Shown piece after piece: positions 1-13,352 of a stretch of 28,658 bases of DNA. The notes under the pieces were generated by a model. The model ran no database searches and was not told where the DNA came from. It was given only the letters and a program-made list of their open reading frames with translations. This DNA is from Plakobranchus ocellatus. Taxonomy: Eukaryota; Mollusca; Gastropoda; Plakobranchidae. The first letter of the stretch is position 1, and every line of letters begins with the position of its first letter. The stretch is taken from assembly GCA_019648995.1 (NCBI GenBank), contig BLXT01006781.1, positions 111,219 to 139,876 on the forward strand, in the 5' to 3' direction. The position numbers and the translations under genes were made by a program.

Positions 1-1319
1 CATAGGGCACCTTGCTAAATTTAAGCATTCAAATTTAGCCTTTCCTCTTTTGATCCTATCTCTTGCCCTCTATATCATTCATTAGATCTGATCATGGTCT
101 GTTTCTATCTAACTATGATTTTTTTCTTTTTCTCCACCTCACTAAGTAAATTTGATCATGGTCTGTTTTTATCTAGCTATGATTTTTCCCTTTTTCCCTC
201 TCTCCATTTAGCTCAGTGAATTTATTTATGGTCTCTTGTGTCTGCCTAGCTATGATCTCTCTCTTTCCATCTCACTCAGTAAATCTAATGATGATCTCTT
301 TGTCAGTCTTTATGATCTTTCTCTCTCTCTCTTTTTTCTATGCCTGCCATAATCATTACTTATAGATATTCTCCTTGATTCATCTAAATTGTGTCTCTCT
401 AAGCCTTGTTTTATGGCTGTACACCATGCCAACTCCTAGAAACCTAATATTATTATTATTATCATTATTATTATGTTTTTAACTTAATGTGCCTATTCCA
501 GACTTGTAGCCTAATGCAATTTCTCCTTAAAAAAAAAAAAAATCAGACCAATGGAAGATGACAATATATTTCTCACTTCTTTGCTCAAGTCCTGCAGTCT
601 TAATTTTCACATTTGCCTGCCATGCCAAGGCAAAGCAAGAGAAGGGCATGGTAGAGGGTATAGCCAAAAAGGCTTGTGAGCTATGTTCATTTTAAATAAT
701 GCAGTGGATGGTGGCACAGTCATGGGAATCAGTGGATACAGTGCTGGCTCTATAGTACAAAACAGGTACCACCCATGTGGCCTTATGAATGATGTAATGA
801 CCAATTTTTTATTAGATTGTAATCATGAAATGTGACTCCTTTCATCTACCTCCACTGGCAACTTCATTTCACTTGGATGAACTCACAAAATTATAACATT
901 AACATGAGCTTTATTAGTTTTACAGTTGGTTAGAGATTGCCACTGGGTAAGGCATCAGTTACAGCCAAGTACCTTCTTCTGCATCACCGTTACACCAGAA
1001 TTTTTTTAGTAACTGTTTACAAAAAGTAAAAAGGAGTTGTTTTAGAAAAGCCGTATAGCAATGATGTTGTTATAATGGAGACTGTTGTATACGGACTTGT
1101 TTGGATCTATCTTCCACGTTTTTGAGCTTACTCTGTTTTTCTTCTTTCCTTTCTTGTAATCTTTTTTTTAATAGAATGAAGAAAAGTAAAAGGAAAATTT
1201 CAAAATTCATGTAAAATTTAAATGTTTTACTTTAATGCCCCAATGAATTTAAGTTAAGTGCAATAAAATGTAATATAAAAAAAGATAATGAGATTGTCTA
1301 ATTGTTGCAGTCAAATTAC
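1..1319. other. Intron, no exon recognised
   Basis: This is the intron after the last visible THADA exon. It holds a pyrimidine-rich tandem repeat at its left end, a short TTA/ATT microsatellite near 448-475, a poly-A run at about 529-542, and a slightly less AT-rich patch at 600-790. I find no exon matching the C-terminal part of the family. Confidence 0.6.
89..340. repeat. Degenerate tandem repeat, about 64-70 bp unit
   Basis: About four units begin near 89, 153, 223 and 287. Each starts with a form of TGATCATGGTCTGTTT, continues with CTAGCTATGAT, then a long C/T tract, and ends near CTCAGTAAAT. Copies decay from left to right. Spacing is about 64, 70 and 64 bases. Confidence 0.75.
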
Positions 1320-1491
1320 TTGAAGAAGGGATCCATGCATCTGACTGCTGTGAAATTTTCCACTAGAGGGGTGCTCTGGCAAAATATTCCATAGAATACA
1401 GCTAATAGCGATTACTTCGTTTCGCTTGGCAAGCGGTTGAATGGCTCTAGAAGCAATCACTCTTGTTTTGTAAACTGGACTTGATGCACAC
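1320..1491 (-). CDS. THADA: THADA exon 27 of window (last visible)
   Basis: A 172-bp exon reading [20 protein letters not shown] and ending [12 protein letters not shown]; human has CGHSPVYHSREMAARALVPF and NHIHGTLLQ. Acceptor TTTTTGCTCAG, donor GTAATT. It ends in phase 0. The remaining C-terminal exons must lie left of position 1, because nothing in 1-1319 resembles the following part of the family. Confidence 0.96.
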
Positions 1492-4400
1492 CTGAGCAAA
1501 AATACCAGATCATTGACCAGCATAAAAAATACATCAATGAAATGAAGACTAAGACTTCTTTCTTGCAAAACTTCAAATAGAAGAACTTAAATTTCCCTAA
1601 AAATATTTGGACATTAGTCCTGTCAAAGAAGTCTTTATTTTTATTTTTCCTCACAGTAAAATTTAGCTCCCTGTCTTTACAGAAATCATTTGGTGCATAC
1701 TTAGTATGTTTGTCCTTTCTTTTATGTATCAAGTGTTTACAGTTCAAATGATCTGCACACATCTATGAGCTCAACATTTTTGCTCTTTACCTACAGTACA
1801 ATCTATGTGCCCATTATCACTCGGACAGGAAAGGACACTACAAATAGGTTGGCTTGATAGTACAAAAAATGCACTTAAAGGACAGAATGAAAATAATTTA
1901 AAAAGTCATTTAGTTGAAATTATATAAAATAAGTGGCTTTACAGGGGAAAAAGAGTGTAGTAGTAGTGTGTAGTGGTAAAAGTAAAATATCAATGCTTTC
2001 AAAATAAAAAAAATCAAAATCTACCCATTCCGCAGTATAAATTCAACAAATTTCAAAGAGCTGTAATAGGTAAAATCGGGAATGATGCCTTATGTATTTC
2101 CGCAACCACACTAGTAATTGTTATTGTATCAAAGCTGAAACTTGAAAAGCCTAAGAATGTAAATTATACACTTGCCCTATGTGAGTGGATACTTTACTTC
2201 AAGCTGGCATAAAACTGATTCACACAGGAAATCTGATTTGAGTATAAATATCACAAGTATCGACCAATACTTCAGGCATGAATCATGTTGTCTTTTAACA
2301 AAAGCTGGGAAATTAAACACTTATGCTGTGTTGCATGTTGCTTGAAAGCTAAAATAACTCTCATGCAGTGGTTACAACTGCCTGTTGTGAGAGCAGATAA
2401 ACTTACTTGATCACATAGGGAATAAATGCACTGAGACTTAAGCTGGTATCTGAACCCTCCAGTGTAGATGGAAAGAGGCGGCCAAGGACAAGCAAGACTG
2501 GGTACAAGCTGGGATGGAGACTCAAGCGATCGCTTGATCTGATGTGGGCATGTCAAAAAAAAAGGAAAAACTAGTCACCAAATTTAAAACTGGGTTCAAG
2601 ATTTATAATCTCTAGTTAGCTGTCTAAATGTTGATGTCTGCTTTTCTGAGTGATCACAGTTATATCATTATATTTCTTTTCTTCAACCAAGTGATTTGAA
2701 ACTTCTTTTTTTTTTTTAAATCATTGGTTACAATAATTTGAATACAAGTCTGAAAGTTAGGAAGAATGAAAAAAAAATTTCCATTTAATTTACAAAGTTT
2801 CTATAGAATTTGGTTATGCCTTTGGAGCAAAAGCACCAAGAAACTTAAAGGTTTTATAAAATTCATTATTATGGCAACTTAAAGAACAAAACATTGAGAG
2901 AAAAAGTTTTTAAAATATCATATAAAAGAGCTTTATAGATAATAATATGAAAATTCAGACAGGTTTACATTAAAAAACTTTTTGCAAGAAAAACCAACTC
3001 ACATGACGTTCATGGTAGCCGCTTCCAACTCAGACAATAAAAATGGATAAAGGGTAGGGTAGCGGTGGAAGAATGCTCGACCTGTTTGACTAAAACAAAA
3101 ATAGAATACAAAATTATTACACCACATTTCTTTTTACAGTCAAATTAAGATGATAGGTGTTTAATGATCACTTTCATCAACTGTTTTTCATGACATAAGT
3201 GTGCTTTCTGTCTACATATGTTTTTCTGTTAAAATTTCAACTGTATTCTTTTTTATGGTAAAGATGATTAAATAACGTGAATGTATTATTAGATATGGGT
3301 TATCCAATACTCATCATTTATTAAATATAACCTGGGTGCCCAAAATGATCAATTTTATGATGAGAAAAGGTTAAATAAAGAGAAGCTGAAGATCCATCTC
3401 TTAAAAAAATTACTGAGACGATCTCACCAGTTCTTCTTTGACATTGCAGTTTCATCCTTGCTCCTTTTTACTCCAAAAATGCGGGTCATCAAAGAACTTA
3501 GGAGAAGAGTAGCTGAGTTTCTTACCTAGTTTATAACACAAAAAGTGAGAGAGAACGAGAAGGAACTGGATTGACATCTTATAATCGACACAAATTTGAT
3601 ACAAGGTTGCCAAGAATAAATTAATCACATGTATTCAAGCTTTCGTATCATCAATGTAAAAATATTTAATGTTCTTGATCATGACAAAAGGTATCTGAAA
3701 AAAAAGTCATAAAAAATTTAGTTTATGAAATTTTCTATGAGAATTTAAAAACAGTTAGCGATATGACTTTATCAATGAGAAAAATTACTTCACAAAATAA
3801 ATATTTCCTCCCATCATTATCATTATATTTAAGTCTTATTTCTGTGCATAATCAGAAATTTAAAAACCAGTTGTACCAATCCTTCCGACAGGATAGAAAT
3901 TGAAGCACACTCAATGGGCAAGATGTCCATAAAATTCAAGGTAACATAAGTGTGGATGGCATCGTGTAGCTCAGAATTTTAGTACATTTTGTTTATGAAA
4001 CAAACAAAAATAACCAGAATACTGCAAACCCCCAAAAAAGTCAAATTTTATTTCTTGATCTCAGACTCAACAAACTAGATCTAGTAATTTAATCAAATAA
4101 AAAATAATTGTTACTGACAATTAGCTCTTTGAGTGTCACAAACTTTAAGACATTTTATATGGTATGATGAGAACATCTAAATCATGGCTCTGAATGTGCC
4201 TTGTTCAGAGACTTATTCCAATAAAATAAAGATCTTAAATTTACTTTCTACATGCTTATCAAAAAGGTATGTTTTAAAACATGCAATTTTCTGTACCATT
4301 CCTAAGCTTCTTCTTTGAAAGTGAGTGAAAATTTCTGTATGTTTCTTTACAATTTTAGATTCATGATTAATTGATCCTAAAACTTTATTATTTTAATTTG

Positions 4401-7400
4401 TTTTCATGAAAAAATAGTTTCTGTAAAACAGACTAAATTAGTTAAAAAAGAGAAAAACACCAACAACAACTACAAAAATTCAGAATCTATTTAGAAAAAA
4501 GACAAGGCTTCACACATGCAAAGAAGGGATAGGAAAAGGAGGGAAGGAGAGAATACTGTTGAACTTCCATTCTCTATGAACTAAAAATGCAGAGGTACAA
4601 TGGAGCCTAGTAAAAAAAAAAACTTTTTGAAAGCTATAAAGTTGAAAATTAAAATTCTGTTTAAATTGGTGTACGGATAAATACACCAAAATCATGCATG
4701 ATTGCTGTTGAAGAATACGTTGTGTTATTACACATGATTGCAGTTGAATAAGTTGTGTTATTACAAATTATTGCAAATGAGGAATACGTACTGCAAATGC
4801 ACATGATTTGCACTTGAAGAATGAGTGCTGCTAATACACCTGATTGCAGTTGAAGAATATGAATCAAATGAGCTACACACAAGAAAAACCCCAAAATGCT
4901 CAGAACTCAGCAGTGTACTCACAGCCCATTGCTCTGATCTAAAACCCAAAATGGCTGACTTCAATCCATCAGCAACGTATGGCACTACATCATCTCTAAG
5001 TCGGCTTTCTCTGTAAAGAGCTCTCAGTATGTTGAGGGCATGCACCTAAAGGGAATTCAATTTCAATGCAACAAACTAGTAAAACTGTTTACAGATGGAA
5101 AAGAACAGCATCAGTCTTAGAGACAATCAGACTAACAAGCTAAAGCGACTGGAAATAAGTATTTCAAATTCACTGATAACAAGAAAAATTTATAAAAAAA
5201 AAAAACTGTATTAAACATATAGATAAGTCATTTGACAAATTTGACTTCACGACATTGACAATTTTGCTTTAATAAGTAGGCCTTTCTTTCTTATTTTATT
5301 TGTTTTAAACTATGCCACTTGGGAATGATATTAAGAAATTTTTGAATTGCAAGAATCAGCACTTGTTAATGTAAAATGTAGAACCTGTATGTTAACAATA
5401 ATATCTTAAGATTTTCATTGTTTTGCATCTATTTTTTTTTTCACTCATTCTATTATAAAACTTCAAGATCGGCTATGCTAAGATTGTTCTTACTTGGGCA
5501 TCTGAAGAGGATAAGATGATAGGTCCTGCAGAGACACACACTTTATTCTGCTGCTCAATTGCCAGGTGAAGCAACTCTTTCATGGCGCTGTGAAAGGTCT
5601 GTCTTCCTGTTAGGGATGGTTCTGTGGATGCAATTGCCTAATGGAAGAAAAAAAATTGATATTATTCAATATTTTTAAATACATATTGTCAGGATTGTTC
5701 TCTACCTCAAAATGGCCTCTTTTTTCCAGTAACTTTTTAATTCTTAAAAAAAGTGAGATCAGTTTTCACCTTTGAAAAATATCTACAATTTTCAAAATAC
5801 TATGATGAATAAAGTAAGAGAAGACAAAAAGGCATTATTTAAAATAATGTATTACTTTACAAACTATTAATTAAAAACATTTTTACAAGAAGATCCCAAG
5901 ACATTAGTAAAACTTTAACATTCATTAGGCTGGATACCAGCTTAACAAGGACATTAAAATCTCACAAGAAAAATAATTATCTACATGTGGATTTCTCTCT
6001 TGTATTTAAAGCCCATGAACTTGAATACTATACTATTTTCCTTTGCAGGGCAATCAATATGGTCTTCTTTAATCTATAAGATATTTGACTCTGAGGTTTG
6101 TAAAAATAATAAATTAAGCCTTTGGGTAAAAATATCTACTTCATTCAACTATACTTTTATTTAAAAAAAAAAAAAATAGCTGAATTCTCCGAGGAAAAAC
6201 CCTTAAAAGCAGTTAAGTTAATTTTAAAATTGATCTGGAGCAAAAAGTGGCAACAAAAGAAAAAAAAATACAGAGGCTCCATTAAAAAATTATCAACTGT
6301 GGAAGTTTTCTGAAGAAAACTGAAATACTTTTTAGAGTATTAAAAAAAAAAATCTAACATTGAGTCAAATATCTTCTTCAAATAAGCATGCACAAAAATT
6401 AGGATTGATAACTCACCTGCACAAGAAATGGAATTCCAGCACTTCTACGTGTAGCACATAACCTTGAGTCAGGGTCATTTGATTTGATATCTTCTAGTAC
6501 AGCAGAGAGCCATGTTGAAGGAAGCTGATGGAAACAGCTTAATGGATGGCTGAAAAATAGTTTACCATGTCAATAAATTAGGCAAAATGAATTGATTTGA
6601 AGAGAATACAGATGTTTAAAAAAAATTCAAGGTTTCTTAATGTATGTTCAGATTTGTTTTATTATCAATTTTTGTAACGCACTGTTTTATCCAAATATTT
6701 GACTTGATGACTAAATACTTTTGCAATCTTAAAATAGGATATGGAACTGACAATTCTTATCATACCTTCAAAATAGTTTGCAGTGAAAAAACCAGTTAGC
6801 CCAGGTTAAAAAAAAAATGTCGATAAACTTGACAAAATAATATAGATTAAAAAGCTCTACTACAAAGCTACAAGACTTATCTGAGTTGTTAAGTAACCAA
6901 CAAGACAGGTGTACTAAAAATTTTTTTTTAATGCTTAAAAAAAATACATTGGCTCAATATGCGAGCATTGCTAGAAAATTTTCTATGATTTTATTTCTTA
7001 GTTTGTCAAATTATTAAAAAAAACATTCTCTGTTGGAATAAGAAAAGTGGCTTAAGTTTCAGAATATTTTTCTTGAAAGCTCTAATTTTTTTTCTTACAC
7101 TGGAATAATATCAAGATATCATGAAATGATTAAAAAAAATATTCCTGTCTTTTACCTCCATAACATTTGGCATACAAGCTGAAATCCAGCATATGCCAAC
7201 TCAAATGCTCCTCGATGGATGGACTCAAGAAGTTGTTGGTTGAAATATTCTCCGATAACTGTCACCTGGAACACACCAACAAATTAAATTTAAATAAAAA
7301 AAAAACAGCATATGGGCTTTGAAAAGGAAATTCTTACAATAAGTCTCTTTATAGGAGTTTAAAATCGGATTTGAGTCTCTTTCAGGTTAATATGATAAAA

Positions 7401-10400
7401 GAGGTCTTAAAAGGTCTTTTACATATTATTTACAACAAAATCGCATTAACTTGCAGCTCTACTGTTTTTTTTTCTTTTGATAAAATAAAAAGGTGAAAAA
7501 TTCCTGGAGTAAGGAAACACAATGTGTGGTGTCTTTCTAAAATCTTTCTAGAATCTCTGTGACAAAAACAGTCATAATGATTTGGGTTTCACGTATCTAC
7601 ACAGCAAAGACTGCACGCCAAAGACTTATTTACTTTTTATCTCTTTTTTTTCCCTCACTTTATTAAATAAAGTGAAGAAAAATTATTACAGATATGGTGA
7701 TAACTTTTAAAAACAATGCTTAGATTTCATGTTGCTCAGGTTCCTCTTTTTTTCCAATAATCACCTGCATCAATGAAAGCAATCCATCATTGCCTTCATC
7801 CTTTTTTATGAGTGAAGTTGGCAGCTGCAGACATAAACTTCCTAATGTGAGAGAGACCTCTTTGATACTACGCCATCCACAGACAACCAGGTACTCAGGC
7901 ATTGACTCCACTAGAGCTCGACTCCACTCAGCATTTGGGGGTTCTGGTTTGATTTATTAAGAATGTATGCTCTTCAACTTGCATTACAAATAAAATGTAC
8001 GCTTGTTCCCTCCTGAGCACATTTCTAAAATGGGCATTCATGCTTAATCAACAACAAAATTTCTTGGACTTTTCCCTCCAAGTTTTGGCTCTGGACCGTG
8101 ATCCCTTCTTTTTTTTTTTTTTTTGTTAACTAAAAATAGTTAAGCATCCTCTCTCACCTATAGACACAATTAATATAGGTGGTTTATTTTTTTTCCTCAA
8201 GAATGGATGCTGGATGCTCAAGGCACCAAGAATGATAGTGCATATCAAATCAATAAATCCAGTTTCAATATCTAAAAATAAACAAACCTCAAATGCCGAA
8301 TCCAACTATTTGAATTTCTGATATTGATAAATGAAAGTATTTGCGATCTGAGATTTTTTTCTTTGGCTTTGTTAAGTTCAAACTCATTATTCAAAGTCAA
8401 AGAAAGTCAATTCTCATAAATTGAAGCGCACATTGCAGCAAACCGCAATAAGAAAAAAAATTGTTTTCCTCTCGCCACCCCCCGAAACAGTGCCGATCAC
8501 TGTTTTAACAAAGCTTATATACTCCAGGAGTGCCATTAACAACAATGTGAGATAGGGAGGGATCAAACTAGGGTTAGAGGAGGGAAATGGGAGCAGAATA
8601 CAGGCCTAGAAGGCCAATGGCTGAAAAACCTTTCTTTAACCAGTCAGTCTGGATCTAGATCTAGACCTAGCTGTAGAGGTAATAATAAATTTCACTTGAA
8701 GTTGTTCGCAAGCGTAGGAAAGGAGAGTTTCCCTGGCAGTTTGAATTATAAGGTATCCACTGTGGATATTTAATGCATAGATGCTTAAGAGGCGCAGTAT
8801 GAGAGTGCTCAACACATGAAAAATTCCGAATCAACAAACAAAAATAACTCATCAAAGGAATTAAAAGGAGAGTCCTAAATGGTAAACAAAGCAGAAAAAA
8901 TATAATTGTGTTTACATTTGCTCACATATAAATGTCTTAATACCAATCCAAATAAATTGAGAGTCACATCGTGACTATTCCACATCATTGTGATAACCTA
9001 ACACTCTGCTACATTTATAAAAAAGAAAAATTATACTCAAATGTCATTTTTCTCACAAGTTTTATATGCAACACCTGACCCATTAGAACTGATTTAAAGA
9101 CACATTGCACATTTTGTTCTCACCTAAGTCAGACACAGCCTCGTCTGGAACATTGCCCTCTGGTGAGGAATTTTGCACCACAGGAGATACCACTCTAGAC
9201 AAATGTAAGCAGCTATTAATCAGATCTTTGATGAAGTCCTTTGCTGATGGCAAATGATCTTTATCCATTGTTCTTAATGAGGAGAAAATAAATGATTTGA
9301 ATATGTATTTTAAATCAGACTCATATCAGAGCAATCTAAAAAATAACATAAATGTTATTTTGCAACCAGGATGATAATGACTGATTATGCTCATGATAGA
9401 GATTACAATAGTACTGAAACTACTGTGTTGCTGTTGATTTATCCCGAAGTCCTGCACTCTCTGCATATTCTATACCTATGAACATTTTTAAAAATCTTAT
9501 TAAGCATATTCATTTTGTAATCATTCTTTATCTTAAAAAATTGATTACTTGCTTACATGCTCTCCAACGTTGTTACCATATTGAAAATAATTTGTATTAT
9601 TTCTATCTTAATATGTTAACAAAATTATGAAAAATGTGATACCTGAAAAAAGGTAAGAGACATAAACTCACTTAAAATTGACTTCTTGCAAAACATATCT
9701 GATGCAGTGCAAAGTTGGATACATGGGCCTGTTGGCTGCAGCTGACATAAGGCTTTGTTCAGCAACAGCTATTTGGTTGTCAAGGGATTGTAAAAGTAAA
9801 CACAATAAAAGAAGTTTGGGATGGCTGGACAGACCGGGCTTTGTTATCTGTGATGCATCATGTGTGATTTGATTTAGCAAATCTGAAACAATTCAAAGGA
9901 TAATAAGTAATCAAAATGACAGTTTATGGGAATTTAAAAATCCTAATTTTAATAGTGTGAATGCTGGTAATGTTGATTAAAAGGAAAATAGTGATGATAT
10001 AAAAATGAAGATTTTAAAAAAATTATTGTGCAATGTTAAAATTTAAGAAAGTAGTTGGTATCTGTAACAGTGGGATATTTTAAAAATTATCTTAACAAAC
10101 TTACATTGTCCTTTAAACTCTTCTTGAGTCTTGAATGTAAAAAAATGAGTAAATATGCCTGTATCTATTACAAAAGTATTATTATAACTTACACCTACTT
10201 TCAAAATATACAGAATCACCTGCAAAGTCAAATTTCTGAGCATAAAACTCCTGCTGCTTGAGAAGACTAAGGAACAAATAAACTGCTGTATCACAGTCCT
10301 GAGGCCGAGTACTGCAAGATAGAGCAAGGGCAGTTCTCATCAATTCTACAGCACTTGAATGATCCTGAAAAAACGTCAACATTATTAAACATCATTACTG

Positions 10401-13237
10401 GAAGAATTTTTAATGCCTGAGAGATGTGGCCTTTGCTAAAATTCTTATGATAAATTTTTGAATATTTCGATTACAATTCAAATTAAAGCAAATTTCTGCC
10501 TCAACACAATTGCATAAACTCATACAAAAGGCTTATTCATTTTATTCAAATTACAAAGAGAGATACAAAAAATTCCATTTACCCAAATAAGCTAATGATA
10601 TTTCAAGAAATAGGAGATAATATTGAAAAGCGCCTTATTCATTTTATTCAGATTGCAAAGAGAAGTACAAAAATTCTCATTTACCCAAATAGGCTCTTGA
10701 TATTTCAAGAAACAGGAGATAATATTGAAAGTTTCTTTTCTATTGTCTTCAAAAGTGTCAGTGAGGCATGCCAAAAGGGCCTGGGTGTGATGTCTTTGAA
10801 GTACTTTTGGCACCGAAAAACCATCACAATCTGGAAAAAGTTAGATTAAGAACAGCAAAATTTAATATTTCAAGCAGGTCTTTTTTTAATATCTGTACTG
10901 CACATGTTTAAATCACTTTCATTAAACATATGAAGCATGTTATTTACAAAAAAATTTGATACTATTTTTTTTTAAATTACGAACATAGCAAAAAGAAGAC
11001 TGAAAACTTTATCACTAATTTAGCATCAACCATTTTTTATGAATATTATACTTATGACTTTCAACACCGTAAGAAATGCCATTTAAATCTATTTACCAAC
11101 TAAAAGTTTCACATGGCTATGTTCTTTTCCTTAATATCATATTTTTTGCATAGCCTACTTAAAAAGAAGCAGCATATTGTTTTTAACAAATGACTGAAAC
11201 TTTCTGAATTTTGACTTTTCTCTCCTCAAGTTATAATTTGGCAAATCCTACATCGTTTTTACCTGAAGTAAAACAAGAGGTCATCAAGGACAGAATGGCC
11301 AGATTGGTAGTTCGATGTGCAAATGCTGCACCAGGATATATATTATCCACCGTCAATGTAGTCAGCCAATGCAAAAATGACTGAAAAAGTATAAGACTTA
11401 TCGTAAAATTGATAATATTACATTATCAGGTTTTAAACAGCACACTAAAGGCACACAAAAACAACATATTACACATTTACAATAATATAGAGGCCCATAT
11501 GTTTAAAATTGAAGGTGAAACAATATTTGTAAGGATACATTGAAAACAGCTTTTACCTGTTATGTGTAACAAGACAAGCAAAAAAATTCTTGCACACATA
11601 CACACACAGATCATACAAATTTTTAAATAATTGTATTAATTCATCTCAGAACAAAAGTTTTATTCTATTTTTGTGTTCTTTTGTCGCATGAAAATTCTTA
11701 AACATTGCATTGAAAGACAAAACCTGACTATAAATGAAAAATTTCTCAAATAAAAAAAAAAGAAAAGAAAAAGGCTTTGAGTTCAAACCTCATAATTCAT
11801 TAAAGCTTCGCTCTCAGCTCCTTGCTCATGTTTGGATTTTCTTTTCAGGGACAACAGGGACTCTTTCACTCTGAAAATGAGCTGAATATATAAATGAAAA
11901 GTTGAGTGATAGCCAGTGCACAATATTTCTCTAAGGCTCCAGTTTTTGCTCTATATACAGGAAACAAACATAAAATTATGGTAAAAAAACCAGTTCATTT
12001 GTGAGCGAATCTATAACAATTTTCACTCTGTAATAAATTCTCTTTCTACATTCATTATAAATAATATATATATATCAAAACTGTTCATTTACATAACAAA
12101 AGTGTGTATTGTATCGTAAGAGTCACTAAAAGGGTCTATATTTTAGTACAACTTATTTAATAAATGCCATATTATTAAAAAAAAAATTATCCACTTTTTC
12201 ATTTACAATAAGTGCTAGAAAGTTCTGTGAAGAAGACTACCTTGTTTTTTGAATGTGAATATTGAGTATATTTGTAAAAATACTATCTCACCTTTTTTAT
12301 AAGAGCAAAAAATGTTTGCCTGAAAGCTGGGTATTGGTTGTTAGTGTTGAGAGGAATAAAAAACTTGAGCAAATCAAATTCAAAAGATGTGACAACTTCA
12401 GAGGTCTTGGAATTTTCACAAACCAAAGCAAAAGCATCCAGACGAATCTACAAATGAAAAAAAAAAAAAATAAAGAAAAATATATTATTTCAAATTAGAG
12501 AGATCAGCATGAATGTTAAAATATCTTAGAACACTTATGCCAAGTTGAGTCAACTTAACAAATGAGCAATTAAATAAAATCTTTATGAGAACATTTTTTT
12601 TTTAATTAACGAAAGAAATAGCAACTGAATAAATCTTTTCATTTTCATTGCCTTCAAAAAATGAATTAATATTTAAAAACATCAGTTCCTTGATAGCAAC
12701 AAATATCTTCACATTCAATATGGATTTCTATCTTTCTCTGAAACTGTAAGTGAGAAATTCACGCAAAGCATTAAGAGTTGAAAGAAAAAATGATTTACTT
12801 GATCATCCATACTACAAAGTGCTTCCTTTAATATGTTTGGTGAAAGGTAGCCAAGCCATAATCCTTCCTCTTGATTCTTCATGTGTGAAAACTTTAAAAA
12901 TCCTAAAGTCCTTGCTCGGTGCAAACACATAATGATGGCTCCCTGTGCTTGCTGCTGTTTCTCTTTTAAAAAGTGAGTAAAGTATATGAAACCATTCATG
13001 TAAATTTTAAAAATACTAAAAAAATACAAGTGAAATTATTTTCTCTTCTTATTATGGTGACAAACAGTTTAAAGAAAAGGTTATTTGGTTTAAGGTTTCC
13101 TTTGTATTTCCTAAACTTTACATTTTCTTTTAAACTTACATAATCTTTAAAATATGAAATTAAAAATTATTGAAAGCATCTAACAAAAACAAAAAAATAC
13201 CAATGCAATACCAGTGACCACCAAGATGTAATTAGGC

Positions 13238-13268
<31 letters not shown>

Positions 13269-13288
13269 AATATATATATATANNNNNN

Positions 13289-13352
<64 letters not shown>

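Noticed and set aside
607..804. 65-codon minus-strand frame, considered as a C-terminal THADA exon
   Set aside because: No similarity to the expected family sequence and no fitting splice sites were seen.
1973..2212. 79-codon plus-strand frame
   Set aside because: It lies in an intron, opposite to the host gene, with a Lys/Asn-rich composition expected of AT-rich DNA and no motif.
2272..2556. A 94-codon minus-strand frame beginning [11 protein letters not shown]
   Set aside because: It overlaps true THADA exon 26 but in the wrong frame; the protein frame gives [17 protein letters not shown] and fits the splice phases.
10595..10849. An 84-codon plus-strand frame
   Set aside because: It is antisense to THADA exon 15 and its duplicated copy; its internal repetition comes from the 102-bp duplication.
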